In this document: piece after piece, positions 1 to 8,798 of the stretch
Numbering within the stretch: the stretch's first letter is position 1
Layout of the letters: each line of letters starts with the position of its first letter
Source: Rummeliibacillus sp. POC4
Lineage (GTDB): Bacteria > Bacillota > Bacilli > Bacillales_A > Planococcaceae
NCBI RefSeq assembly: GCF_003576525.1
Contig: NZ_QWUA01000007.1
Coordinates: 60,911 to 124,910 of the forward strand
DNA: 64,000 nt
Reading direction: 5' to 3'
Program-made: the position numbers and the translations under genes
The notes under the pieces: model-generated
What the model was told of the DNA's origin: nothing
The model's input: only the letters and a program-made list of their open reading frames with translations
The model's database searches: none

Positions 1-30
1 GAAATTATGCAAGATCTTCGTCAATTATAA
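1..30 (+). CDS. 3' end of a probable tetrahydrodipicolinate N-acetyltransferase
   Basis: Only the last nine codons (EIMQDLRQL) and the TAA stop lie in the window. The next gene, 14 nt downstream, is N-acetyldiaminopimelate deacetylase, which in Bacillales directly follows dapH/dapD, the acetyltransferase of the same lysine/diaminopimelate branch. The identity rests on gene order and on the general look of the C-terminus. The fragment is too short to prove it. Confidence 0.5.
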   Translation, partial: EIMQDLRQL

Positions 31-44
31 GAGGGGTTGTTACG

Positions 45-1169
45 ATGAAGTCTTTATTGGAAATCAGAAGGGATTTACATAGAATTCCGGAAATAGGCTT
101 TCAAGAAAAAAAGACACATAGATATTTGCTCAATATAATTGAACAATTGTGGAAGCCATATTTTAAGATTGATACATGGAAAACAGGTATCATTGTTACA
201 ATTACGGGGAAAAATCCACAACTTAAAATAGGTTGGCGTACGGATATCGATGCATTGCCTATTAAAGAAAATACCGGATTACCGTATGAATCTGAGCATC
301 CTGGTTTTATGCATGCATGTGGTCATGATTTTCATATGACAATTGCACTTGGATTAGTAGAAGCCTTTTCGAAAGAACAACCAGAAAATACGATTATCAT
401 CTATTTTCAACCAGCAGAAGAGGGACCAGGTGGGGCAAAACCAATGCTAGAGTGGATGCAGAAAGAACGTCCAGATTTAGTTCCTAACTATATTTTTGCA
501 ATGCATATTGCACCAGAATATCCAGTTGGTACGGTTGCTACACGTCCAGGAATGCTTTTTGCAAATACATCTGAATTATTCATCAATCTTCAAGGAGTTG
601 GTGGTCATGCTGCATATCCTCACCATACAAAGGATATGTCGGTTGCAGCCGCAAATTTAATGTTGCAACTCCAAACGATTGTTAGTCGTAACTTAAACCC
701 GCTAGATAGTGGAGTTATTACAATTGGCAAAATGACTTCAGGATATGTCCAAAATGTAATCGCAGAAAATGCAAGATTAGAGGGCACAATTCGTACAATG
801 TCCGCAGACTCAATGTCGCTTATTAAGAAGAGAATAGAAGCGTTATGTAAAGCAACTGAAATTGCTTTCGAATGTAAAGTAGAAATTGACTATGGCTCTT
901 CGTATTATCAAGTATATAACCAAGAACAATGTGCTAAAGCTCTATTAGCATGCGCTGAAGAAACTGAAGGAGTCGTACCTTATGAATGTCCACCTGCAAT
1001 GACTGGTGAAGATTTTGGTTTCTTCTTAAAAGATATTCCAGGTGCCATGTTCTGGGGCGGTGCCAATACAGAATATGGATTACATCATGCTTCCATTCAA
1101 CCTGATGAAGATTTGATCGAAGTAAATGTACGATTTGTTGAACGTTTTTTACGATATTATGGTATATAA
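45..1169 (+). CDS. ykuR: N-acetyldiaminopimelate deacetylase (M20 peptidase family)
   Basis: A 374-aa cytoplasmic metallohydrolase of the M20/amidohydrolase family. It removes the acetyl group from N-acetyl-LL-diaminopimelate in the acetyl branch of lysine and cell-wall DAP synthesis. Visible family motifs are WRTDIDALPI near residue 65, HACGHDFHM near 90 (metal-binding Asp/His region), the FQPAEEGPGG catalytic Glu motif near 137 and MTGEDFGFF near 325. The start follows a GAGGGG ribosome site. Length is normal for the family. It probably forms an operon with the acetyltransferase that ends at position 30, and a strong terminator follows. Related M20 amidohydrolases have other substrates, but the gene order favours this assignment. 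Confidence 0.9.
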   Translation: MKSLLEIRRDLHRIPEIGFQEKKTHRYLLNIIEQLWKPYFKIDTWKTGIIVTITGKNPQLKIGWRTDIDALPIKENTGLPYESEHPGFMHACGHDFHMTIALGLVEAFSKEQPENTIIIYFQPAEEGPGGAKPMLEWMQKERPDLVPNYIFAMHIAPEYPVGTVATRPGMLFANTSELFINLQGVGGHAAYPHHTKDMSVAAANLMLQLQTIVSRNLNPLDSGVITIGKMTSGYVQNVIAENARLEGTIRTMSADSMSLIKKRIEALCKATEIAFECKVEIDYGSSYYQVYNQEQCAKALLACAEETEGVVPYECPPAMTGEDFGFFLKDIPGAMFWGGANTEYGLHHASIQPDEDLIEVNVRFVERFLRYYGI

Positions 1170-1182
1170 AATTTAAAATAGT

Positions 1183-1217
1183 AAGAGCTGAAGGATGACC
1201 TTCAGCTCTTTTATTTT
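1183..1217 (+). terminator. Intrinsic terminator after ykuR
   Basis: A perfect 12-bp stem (1183-1194 with 1199-1210) closes a 4-nt ATGA loop and is followed by a T-rich tract. It separates ykuR from the operon that starts at 1316. Confidence 0.9.
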
Positions 1218-1254
1218 GTAGAAAAATGTAATTTATTATCGAATGTGCCAAAAA

Positions 1255-1283
1255 TGGAACCTAATATAATGAAATTTCGTATT
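1255..1283 (+). promoter_or_regulatory. Candidate promoter of the MoxR/vWA operon (ECF-like or sigma-A)
   Basis: TGGAAC (1255-1260), a 17-nt spacer and CGTATT (1278-1283) resemble the TGAAAC/CGTATA pattern of extracytoplasmic-function sigma factors such as sigma-W. The same stretch also holds a perfect sigma-A -10 box, TATAAT at 1265-1270, but with only a poor -35 match 17 nt upstream. Which one is used cannot be decided from sequence. The start codon lies about 35 nt further on, after an AAGGAGG ribosome site. Confidence 0.35.
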
Positions 1284-1315
1284 AGTATCAGAGAGAAGAA
1301 AAGGAGGCGTTTAAT

Positions 1316-3688
1316 ATGAAGCAGAGATTGTTGATACTTTTTACATGTGTGGTCTTATTTATAAATATTTTATCAACCTTCTCATTAGATGTATCGGCAA
1401 AATCCAATCTGACTGTTAAAGTGCATTCAGGATTAGACAATAAGGCGAAAGAAACAAAAGGTCTTCCTGTATTGTTGACTATAACAAATAAGGGGGATGC
1501 ATTTTCAGGTGAGATTGTCATTGACAATGAACATGTATATAGTGGTGGAATGGGAATCGTTACACCCTTAGAAATCGGATCAAATGAAACGAAGTCTATT
1601 AAAATTATGCTAGATTATTTTTCAAACCAATATTCAAATAATTTAGGTAAAAATCAAATGATTCATATATATGAGGGTGATTGGAAAACAGGAAAAGAAA
1701 TACGTTTTACCGGCGACGAGGAGATTAACCCTCGAGTTTATGATAGAAGTAATAATTTCATCTTAACTTTTACGAATAGCACTGACCGTTTATCTGCACT
1801 TTCATCGACTTCCTCAACTGATTCTACGGAAATTATTCATCTCGGTGGATTGAAACAAGATATAATACCTACAACTGCAAAGGGCTGGTCAATGGCAAAT
1901 ATAGTTGTTGTCGACGAATATTCAATTTCTTCTTTGAAGGAAGAAGAACAACAATCCTTGTTAGAGTGGGTAAAATTAGGTGGAACATTGCTAATTGGTG
2001 CATCTGACAATTTAGATGGGGAAATCGGAATATTCAAAGATTTTTTACCGTTATTCTTAAGCGATGAAACAGTTAAAACACAGTCTAAAGATATTCAGAA
2101 AAAGTTTAAAGATGTTAAGCTTTCTAATGAGATAGTTTCCTATAAAGCAAAAAAAGCAGACGCAGAAGTAAAAACTATTCTGGAACTAAATAATCATATT
2201 TTAGCTGCAAAAAGTGGTCTAGGAGATGGGCAAATTATTCAAACAGCTTTTTCATTGGGTGATGAGCCACTTTCTACAGAAAAAAATTATGGAGAATTAT
2301 TGCAAAGAATTATTCCTTTCAATGCAATTAGTAATATTAATGCAAATTACCAATTTGCAAACTTTACAGAGGGGAATACTTCTGTGAATGAAATGTTCCC
2401 GACATTTCAAGTATCAACCTTACTGTTAATTATCATTATTGCGATTTATATTATCGTTGTTGGACCATTATTGTATTTTCTCTTGAAAAGGAAAGACAAA
2501 CGAGAATATGCTTGGTGGATTATTCCTGCACTTTCATTGTTCATTTCTATTTTAGTATTTGGATATGGAGCAAAGGATCGATTATCAAAGCCACAAATCC
2601 AACAATCAGCTGTATATAAGATTGATGGAGACGATAGCTTGAATGGCTATTATATGAATTCGTTATTAACGAATAGCAGTGGTGATTTCACATTTACAAC
2701 GCCAACAAATAGTACGTCAACATTGATACGTAATTTTAATAATGGAGGAACAATTCACAAACAAGGAATTTTAGAACATTATCAAAAGGAAAATAAAATT
2801 ACAGTACTTAATAATCGCTATTGGTCTGTTTCAACAATTGCTGGGGAGATGCAAATGAGAAATGTAGGTAGTTTTGATATTGATATTGAAGTAGAAGACA
2901 GTGCGATCAAAGGAACTGTAAAAAACAATTTACCCTATACTGTAAAAGATTTATCAATATGGTATGGAAGCCAGTGGTTGAAGTTAGGTTCCATCAAACC
3001 AGAGCAAACGCTGAAGATTACCCAAACGTTTAATGGAGCTCTTTTATTGCCTGCAATGCCAATTTACTCAAATTATCCTAATCAAGTGAAAAATCAAGAA
3101 GATATCATGAATGGACGTAAGGAAATGTTAAAAAATGCTGCTTATGACTTAATCGTAGGAAAAGAGCAACCTGCACTCGTAGGATGGGTAGATGATGCTA
3201 TTACGCCGATTTCTTTAAAAGACAGTAAAGCAGACATGTCAAATGTCAATTTGCTCGTTCAAAGTTTTAACCCAAAAACAAATTTAACAGGTGAGTTTGT
3301 ATTACCAGCTAATTCTATGACTTACGATATCATTCCTACTTCTAATTCAGGTATGGCCGATAGACCTGAAAACAGTTCATCTTGGTACATTGAGGAAGGT
3401 ACCTATGATTTCGATTGGGTGATTCCAGAAATGCTGCAAGATAAAAAATTCAAATGGACAGAATTACAGCTAGCTAATACAGATCCCAAAAATGTACAAC
3501 TCCAGATTTTAAACGTAAAAACTTCAAGTTTTGAAGCTATTAATGATGGTAGGTTCACAATTACAAAAAATGTTAAAGATTATATTTCGGATGAGGGTCT
3601 TATCAAATTTAAACTTGATAGGAAAATGTCTGATGATCAACATACAAACATTCCTACTCTTCAATTAAAAGGGGAGGTTAAACAATGA
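1316..3688 (+). CDS. Secreted/membrane protein with GATase1-like domain, first gene of the MoxR/vWA-ABC operon
   Basis: A 790-aa protein. A hydrophobic signal segment fills about residues 1-28, followed by a long extracytoplasmic beta-rich region. Near residues 190-225 there is a class I glutamine-amidotransferase-like fold signature (IVVVDEYSIS, then LLEWVKLGGTLLIG), as in auxiliary subunits of Gld-type ABC systems; no catalytic triad is obvious. Two membrane helices at about 364-390 and 398-419 are followed by a large C-terminal domain. It overlaps the ABC ATPase gene by 4 nt, so translation is coupled. The likely role is an extracytoplasmic accessory subunit of the ABC complex. I do not recognise a characterised orthologue and no substrate can be named. 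Confidence 0.75.
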   Translation: MKQRLLILFTCVVLFINILSTFSLDVSAKSNLTVKVHSGLDNKAKETKGLPVLLTITNKGDAFSGEIVIDNEHVYSGGMGIVTPLEIGSNETKSIKIMLDYFSNQYSNNLGKNQMIHIYEGDWKTGKEIRFTGDEEINPRVYDRSNNFILTFTNSTDRLSALSSTSSTDSTEIIHLGGLKQDIIPTTAKGWSMANIVVVDEYSISSLKEEEQQSLLEWVKLGGTLLIGASDNLDGEIGIFKDFLPLFLSDETVKTQSKDIQKKFKDVKLSNEIVSYKAKKADAEVKTILELNNHILAAKSGLGDGQIIQTAFSLGDEPLSTEKNYGELLQRIIPFNAISNINANYQFANFTEGNTSVNEMFPTFQVSTLLLIIIIAIYIIVVGPLLYFLLKRKDKREYAWWIIPALSLFISILVFGYGAKDRLSKPQIQQSAVYKIDGDDSLNGYYMNSLLTNSSGDFTFTTPTNSTSTLIRNFNNGGTIHKQGILEHYQKENKITVLNNRYWSVSTIAGEMQMRNVGSFDIDIEVEDSAIKGTVKNNLPYTVKDLSIWYGSQWLKLGSIKPEQTLKITQTFNGALLLPAMPIYSNYPNQVKNQEDIMNGRKEMLKNAAYDLIVGKEQPALVGWVDDAITPISLKDSKADMSNVNLLVQSFNPKTNLTGEFVLPANSMTYDIIPTSNSGMADRPENSSSWYIEEGTYDFDWVIPEMLQDKKFKWTELQLANTDPKNVQLQILNVKTSSFEAINDGRFTITKNVKDYISDEGLIKFKLDRKMSDDQHTNIPTLQLKGEVKQ

Positions 3689-4620
3689 TAGAAATAAAAG
3701 GATTAACCAAAAAGTATGGCTCATTTTACGCCTTAAATGAGCTCAATCTCACTATAAAAGAAGGGATAGTTTTTGGATTTGTCGGTGCAAATGGAGCAGG
3801 TAAATCCACAACATTTTCAATATTGTCTACATTATTACAACCTACAGATGGAGAAGTGACTATTGATGGTATTAATATAATGCAAAATCCAGAAGAGATT
3901 CGCAAGCTAATTGGTTATATGCCAGACTTTTTTGGTGTTTATGATCAATTAAAGGCAGAAGAGTATTTAGATTTCTTTGGTTCTAGCTATGGTATTCCTG
4001 CTAAACAAAGGGAAAAATTGATCCCTCAATTATTAGAGTTAGTAAATCTGTCACATAAGCGTTATGAATATGTAGATGTGTTATCTAGAGGGATGAAACA
4101 ACGTTTATGTCTCGCTCGAACGTTAATCCATGACCCGAAAGTTTTAATATTAGATGAACCTGCATCGGGACTAGATCCAAGAGCTCGAGTGGAAATGCGT
4201 GATATTTTAAAACAGTTGAAAGACATGGGGAAGACTATTTTGATATCTTCTCATATACTTCCAGAACTTGCTGAAATGTGTGATGAAATTGGAGTAATTG
4301 AACAAGGTAAGCTAATTGCACATGGTTCTGTAGCTGAAATTCAAGCACAACTTATGGGTGAAAAATATATTTCAGTGAAATACAAAGCTGGATATGACAT
4401 GAAAATGGCGAAACAATACTTCGAGGAGATCCCGTTTGTCTCTTCTATTGAAATTATAGATTACAAGGTGAATTTCCGCTTTAATGGTACAGATGAAGAT
4501 CAAATGAAATTGTTAAGGAAGATGGTTGAACATGAATTACCGATTCTTTCTTTTGGTGAGGAGGAAAAAGATTTAGAAGATGTCTTTATGGCAATTACAG
4601 AGGAGGTGGAAAAGGTATGA
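3685..4620 (+). CDS. ABC transporter ATP-binding protein
   Basis: A 311-aa ABC ATPase with Walker A GANGAGKST near residue 37, the degenerate signature LSRGMKQRL near 136 (Arg-Gly instead of the usual Gly-Gly-Gln), Walker B VLILDEPASGLDP near 155 and the switch region ISSHIL near 190. It resembles GldA/CcmA-type ATPases that work with ABC-2 permeases. About 90 C-terminal residues extend beyond the core domain. It overlaps both neighbours by 4 nt and most likely energises the permease encoded next. Substrate and direction are unknown; the absence of a solute-binding protein favours export or envelope remodelling over uptake. Confidence 0.9.
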   Translation: MIEIKGLTKKYGSFYALNELNLTIKEGIVFGFVGANGAGKSTTFSILSTLLQPTDGEVTIDGINIMQNPEEIRKLIGYMPDFFGVYDQLKAEEYLDFFGSSYGIPAKQREKLIPQLLELVNLSHKRYEYVDVLSRGMKQRLCLARTLIHDPKVLILDEPASGLDPRARVEMRDILKQLKDMGKTILISSHILPELAEMCDEIGVIEQGKLIAHGSVAEIQAQLMGEKYISVKYKAGYDMKMAKQYFEEIPFVSSIEIIDYKVNFRFNGTDEDQMKLLRKMVEHELPILSFGEEEKDLEDVFMAITEEVEKV

Positions 4621-5462
4621 AATCCACATTTAATAATCCAGTCCTAATAAAAGAGTTAAAGCTTCGTTTTCGTTCGTTTAAAAGTTTTGCAGGAATCTTA
4701 TTTTACCTTTTAGTTTTAAGTATCTTTGTTTTTGGGTTTATCTTTATTTCTACGAATTTTACTGGCAGTGGATTCATCAACCCTGAACAAAGTGTTATTT
4801 TGTTTGGCATGTTAACATATGTACAACTTGCGTTAATCTTATTTATCACACCCGGTTTAACAGCAGGAGCTATTAGTTCAGAACGTGAGAAACAAACTTT
4901 GAATATTTTACTAACAACATCTCAAAGCTCGTTCCAAATTATTTTTGGGAAAATGAGCTCATCTATAGTATTTCTGTTTTTGCTTTTAATAGCTGGGTTA
5001 CCACTTTATAGTTTAGTTTTTCTTTTTGGTGGTATTTCGCCAGGACAATTATTAATCATTTTCGCTTATTTAATCGTAACTATGATAACGATTGCGAGTA
5101 TTGGCATTATGTTTTCGACGCTAATTCGTAAAACGATTATTTCAATGATTACGACATATGGAGCAATGTTATTTTTGACGGGAATTACGGCATTTTTCTT
5201 TATGATTGGTATGAGCATGGTGCAAAACACTCCACCTTCGCAGATAAGTCCAGCACCTTTGACACATTTTTGGGCAATGATTAACCCAATCGCTTTAATG
5301 ATGACATTAATCACTCCAGAAATGTCAGATTCCCTTTATGAGTTAACAAAAATTCATTTTCCAGTTTGGGCTGGATATCTGATTTTTTATACTTTGATTA
5401 CTAGTCTTTGTTTATGGATTGCATTGAAAAAGCTTCGTGTAAATATGAAAAAGAAAAAATAG
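4617..5462 (+). CDS. ABC-2 type permease
   Basis: A 281-aa polytopic membrane protein with about six hydrophobic segments. The short basic N-terminus reads NPVLIKELKLRFRS, and the conserved cytoplasmic loop ISSEREKQTLNILLTT at about residue 93 is typical of the ABC-2/NatB/GldF permease superfamily. It overlaps the ATPase gene by 4 nt and is 11 nt from the next gene. It should form the membrane channel for the preceding ATPase. The substrate is unknown. Confidence 0.88.
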   Translation: MKSTFNNPVLIKELKLRFRSFKSFAGILFYLLVLSIFVFGFIFISTNFTGSGFINPEQSVILFGMLTYVQLALILFITPGLTAGAISSEREKQTLNILLTTSQSSFQIIFGKMSSSIVFLFLLLIAGLPLYSLVFLFGGISPGQLLIIFAYLIVTMITIASIGIMFSTLIRKTIISMITTYGAMLFLTGITAFFFMIGMSMVQNTPPSQISPAPLTHFWAMINPIALMMTLITPEMSDSLYELTKIHFPVWAGYLIFYTLITSLCLWIALKKLRVNMKKKK

Positions 5463-5473
5463 GGAGTGTGTAA

Positions 5474-6904
5474 ATGAGCAAACGTAGTAGTCAAATAGCT
5501 AATGCTGTTCAAAAGGCTCGATATAGTATGCTGTTTGAGTATTTTTTGAAAAATAGTCAGCAAGTGATTGTCTATACCTTATTATTGGCATTTCTAATTT
5601 TGCTTCTATCTCGCTTTTTTGTCCTTCCTTTTTATCAAGAGATTGCAATGGGGGTAGCTGTTATAACATTTTTTATAGCAGCTTTCTATTTATGGTGCAA
5701 ACGACCATCAAAAAAGCAATCATTAGATGTTCTGGATGAATATTTTCCAGACAACTTACTGCGTACAGTGTATTCGATAGAGGATGTAAATACACCTTTA
5801 GCACAAGAGTTAATAAAACGGACAGAGAAAAAAACAACAAGTGCAATATCTGAATATAAGAAAAGGCAAAAAAATTTATGGGATTTTAAGTTAATCATTT
5901 CTAGTACGGCCATTATTTTTGGGATTGCAATATTGTCCCTCTTTCCTTCTGCATCACAGCAACTTGCAAAGACTTTTAAAGAAGAAAAAATCATGATAGC
6001 AAAGGTGAAAAAGGATATTAGTGAAATAAAGAAAAAAGCACACTCAAAAGAAACAAAGAATGCAATTGAGAAACTTCAAAAGGATTTAAAAAAGTCAAAA
6101 ACGACTGAAGAAACATTACAAGCACTAGTGAAAAAGCAAAAAGAGCTAGAACTAAAAAAACAAAAACTTGAGGAAAAGAAAGTTTCTAATGGAAAAGGAT
6201 TATCAAAAGAGGAATTAGAACAGTTAAAAGATTTAAGGAAAACAACTACAACACTTTCAAAAAAAGTTTTACAAACCCAAAAAGCATTAAGTCAATCTGG
6301 AACATCAATCAGTCCAAGCTTACAACTTGCATTGAATCAGTCAGCACAATCAAATTCATCTCTGGCACAAAGTCAAAATTCATCTTCACCATCAAATGCC
6401 ACCAATAACACAACAAGTAGTAATCAAAGCGGTGATCAAAATCAGTCACCTTTACGATCTGGTAACCAAAATAGCCAAACACAATCAAACGGTCAACAAA
6501 GTAGTAGTAACAATGGAAGTACTAATAATGGCACTAACAGTAACAGTGGTAGCAGCAGTGGAAATAGTAATGGAAGTGGCAACGGAAATCAAGGTAAAGG
6601 CACTGGCATTGGTTCTAGCGGTGTTGGTGCAGGTATAGGTAAAGGGAATAGGGATTTAATAGCTATTCCAAAACGCATGGGGGAAAAAGGAAAAACAACG
6701 ATTGATAGTGGAAAGTTAAATGGAGGAAGCCCTCAATCTATACAAGAAAGTAATAATGCGAAAATTTCAAGAGGATCTGTCCGCTCATACAAAGAAGTGG
6801 TAGGCAATTATAAAGATTCTTATATGCAAACAACTGAACGTTTGCAACTTCCAGGAGAGTTGCATCAAATTGTTCAACAATACTTTTCAACCGTTGAGAA
6901 ATAG
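5474..6904 (+). CDS. Membrane-anchored coiled-coil protein with Asn/Ser/Gly-rich linker
   Basis: A 476-aa protein with three predicted membrane helices (about 32-50, 56-76 and 139-158). A Lys/Glu-rich coiled coil spans about 165-280. A low-complexity linker of Ser, Asn, Gln and Gly covers about 285-395, and a conserved-looking C-terminal tail (SYKEVVGNYKDSYMQ ... LPGELHQIVQQYF) follows. Such a tail ends many membrane proteins encoded beside MoxR/DUF58/vWA genes. The linker resembles a flexible extracellular or periplasmic tether. The start follows a GGGAGTG ribosome site 11 nt after the permease stop. The function is unknown; a scaffold joining the ABC part and the MoxR/vWA part of the operon is an inference from position only. 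Confidence 0.75.
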   Translation: MSKRSSQIANAVQKARYSMLFEYFLKNSQQVIVYTLLLAFLILLLSRFFVLPFYQEIAMGVAVITFFIAAFYLWCKRPSKKQSLDVLDEYFPDNLLRTVYSIEDVNTPLAQELIKRTEKKTTSAISEYKKRQKNLWDFKLIISSTAIIFGIAILSLFPSASQQLAKTFKEEKIMIAKVKKDISEIKKKAHSKETKNAIEKLQKDLKKSKTTEETLQALVKKQKELELKKQKLEEKKVSNGKGLSKEELEQLKDLRKTTTTLSKKVLQTQKALSQSGTSISPSLQLALNQSAQSNSSLAQSQNSSSPSNATNNTTSSNQSGDQNQSPLRSGNQNSQTQSNGQQSSSNNGSTNNGTNSNSGSSSGNSNGSGNGNQGKGTGIGSSGVGAGIGKGNRDLIAIPKRMGEKGKTTIDSGKLNGGSPQSIQESNNAKISRGSVRSYKEVVGNYKDSYMQTTERLQLPGELHQIVQQYFSTVEK

Positions 6905-6917
6905 TAGGGGGAATATA

Positions 6918-7913
6918 ATGACATACACTGCAGAGCAATACGAACAAACAAGTAAACAGTTAGAGCAAGTGAGAAGAGAAATTGGACGATATATAGTTGG
7001 GCAAGATGAAACAATCGACTTCACGCTATACGCAATATTAACAGATGGTCATGCACTGTTAGAAGGCCTTCCAGGATTAGGAAAGACAATGCTTATTCGT
7101 ACAATTTCTGAGGTTTTAGATTTATCTTTTACGAGGATTCAATTTACACCTGATTTGATGCCAGCAGATATTACAGGTACAAGCATTATAGAAAGAATGC
7201 CTGATGGAACATCTCAATTTAAATTTAAAGAAGGTCCAATTTTTAGCCAAATGGTACTTGCAGATGAAATAAACCGTGCAACCCCAAAAACGCAAAGTGC
7301 TTTGCTAGAAGCGATGGGTGAAAAAACAGTGACAGTTCTAGGTGACACGAAACAAATGTCAAAGCCTTTTTTCGTTCTAGCCACTCAAAATCCAATAGAA
7401 ATGGAGGGAACATACCCACTTCCGGAAGCACAAATGGACCGTTTTCTATGTAAGATTCAAGTTGCTACTCCAACCAAAAAAGAATTGATAGAAATTATGA
7501 AAAGAACGACAGGTGTTAACAAAACTGTGCTTGAAAAGAAATTATCAACAAACCAACTAATAGAGATTCAAAAAATGGTCAAAGAAGTCATTATTGCTGA
7601 TGATATGTTGGAATACGCTGCTGACTTAGTTGTTGCTACGCATCCGGATCAAGAAGATGCACCAGAAATAGTACGGCAATACGTGGAGTATGGAAGTGGT
7701 CCTCGTGGTTTACAAAGTATTATTAAATTAGCAAAATCAAGAGCTCTGATGAATGGAAGATTCCATGTTTCAATTGCAGATATAAAAACGGTCGTTAAAC
7801 CTGCTCTTCGTCATCGCTTACTATTAAATTATGAGGGTGAGGCTTCAGGACTAAAAGTTGATGATATAGTTGACCAACTTCTCGAAGCATTACAACAAGG
7901 ACAAAAAGTATGA
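6918..7913 (+). CDS. MoxR-family AAA+ ATPase
   Basis: A 331-aa AAA+ ATPase of the MoxR branch. Walker A is LPGLGKT near residue 52, Walker B is VLADEINRA near 115, sensor 1 is ATQNPIEMEG near 155, and a lid domain ends the protein. The reading frame is open from 6870, but ATG 6918 is preferred: it has a GGGGGAA ribosome site at the right distance and matches family N-termini, whereas the upstream ATG would overlap the previous gene by 35 nt. MoxR proteins act as chaperones that mature or activate vWA-domain partners, and three such partners follow directly. The gene overlaps the DUF58 gene by 4 nt. Confidence 0.93.
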   Translation: MTYTAEQYEQTSKQLEQVRREIGRYIVGQDETIDFTLYAILTDGHALLEGLPGLGKTMLIRTISEVLDLSFTRIQFTPDLMPADITGTSIIERMPDGTSQFKFKEGPIFSQMVLADEINRATPKTQSALLEAMGEKTVTVLGDTKQMSKPFFVLATQNPIEMEGTYPLPEAQMDRFLCKIQVATPTKKELIEIMKRTTGVNKTVLEKKLSTNQLIEIQKMVKEVIIADDMLEYAADLVVATHPDQEDAPEIVRQYVEYGSGPRGLQSIIKLAKSRALMNGRFHVSIADIKTVVKPALRHRLLLNYEGEASGLKVDDIVDQLLEALQQGQKV

Positions 7914-8788
7914 ACATAAAAAATACAATATTACCTCCAGAATGGAGTAGTAAGATACGCAGGTATTGTTTACAAAGTCATTCTAAAATACGTGGTCAAT
8001 ATAAAGGTTCTCACCGCTCACAACGCTTTGGTTCATCATTAGAGTTTTCAGATTTTAGAGAGTACCACTCCGGTGACGATGTACGCCAGATTGATTGGAA
8101 TGTCTATGCACGAACTGAAAAATATTATATTAAAAGATTTTTGGATGAACAAGAAATGCGTGTTCATATTCTTTTAGACACTACAAAGTCGATGTCCCAA
8201 GAAGTTAAATGGATGGTCGCAAAACAATTAACAGTAGCACTTGGTGCCATGGTACTAAACCAAGACGACCATTTATCATTTAGTTTTGTTAGTGAAAAAA
8301 ATGTCCCTCCTTTTAGAAGAAAAGGCGCAAGCTTTCAAAAAGCATTTGAACAAATAGTAGCTCAGCTTGAGGAGCCTACTATAGCTGGTGATTTTACTGA
8401 TCATGCGATGAAAGTCATTCCAAAAGATTTAACAGTATTAATAATTATTTCAGATGGATTAGAACCTATTGAAAAGTGGCGAACTTTTTTGAAACAAACG
8501 CCAAAGGTTGCTGGAGATATACGTTTTTTACAAATACAAACTACTCAAGAAATTGCCCCAGCTTATACTGGGGATGTAGAACTTCTAGATATGGAAACAA
8601 AAGAATCCTTAAATGTTTCGATGTCTCAAACAGTGTTCAATTCATATCAACAACTGCGTGAGCGTCATCAAAGTCAATTGATAGCGTTATGCCAGCAATA
8701 TGGAATTTCTTTTTTGCCAGTTAACATGAATGATGGAATCCAGTATATATTATTCCAACAATTGTTAAAGTTACATTGGATTGGGTGA
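7910..8788 (+). CDS. DUF58 protein (vWA-related, MoxR partner)
   Basis: A 292-aa soluble protein with the DUF58 hallmark region: FSDFREYHSGDDVRQIDW near residues 45-62, then YARTEKYYIKRF and the vWA-like strand VHILLDTTKSMS near 90. The metal-site motif reads Asp-Thr-Thr-Lys-Ser. A second conserved strand is LTVLIIISDGLEP. DUF58 genes almost always sit next to moxR, as here, and the product is thought to be a client of the MoxR ATPase. It overlaps moxR by 4 nt. The molecular role is not established for this family. Confidence 0.88.
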   Translation: MNIKNTILPPEWSSKIRRYCLQSHSKIRGQYKGSHRSQRFGSSLEFSDFREYHSGDDVRQIDWNVYARTEKYYIKRFLDEQEMRVHILLDTTKSMSQEVKWMVAKQLTVALGAMVLNQDDHLSFSFVSEKNVPPFRRKGASFQKAFEQIVAQLEEPTIAGDFTDHAMKVIPKDLTVLIIISDGLEPIEKWRTFLKQTPKVAGDIRFLQIQTTQEIAPAYTGDVELLDMETKESLNVSMSQTVFNSYQQLRERHQSQLIALCQQYGISFLPVNMNDGIQYILFQQLLKLHWIG

Positions 8789-8798
8789 GGTGATGTAA

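Noticed and set aside
934..1251. Minus-strand frame of 105 codons spanning the end of ykuR
   Set aside because: It crosses the ykuR terminator and overlaps the real gene; there is no ribosome site or recognisable domain.
5066..5314. Minus-strand hydrophobic frame opposite the ABC permease
   Set aside because: It mirrors the hydrophobic codons of the permease and has no independent signal.
6396..6638. Open frame of 80 codons inside the coiled-coil gene
   Set aside because: It is the alternate frame of the Asn/Ser/Gly-rich linker, has no ribosome site, and is explained by repetitive codons.
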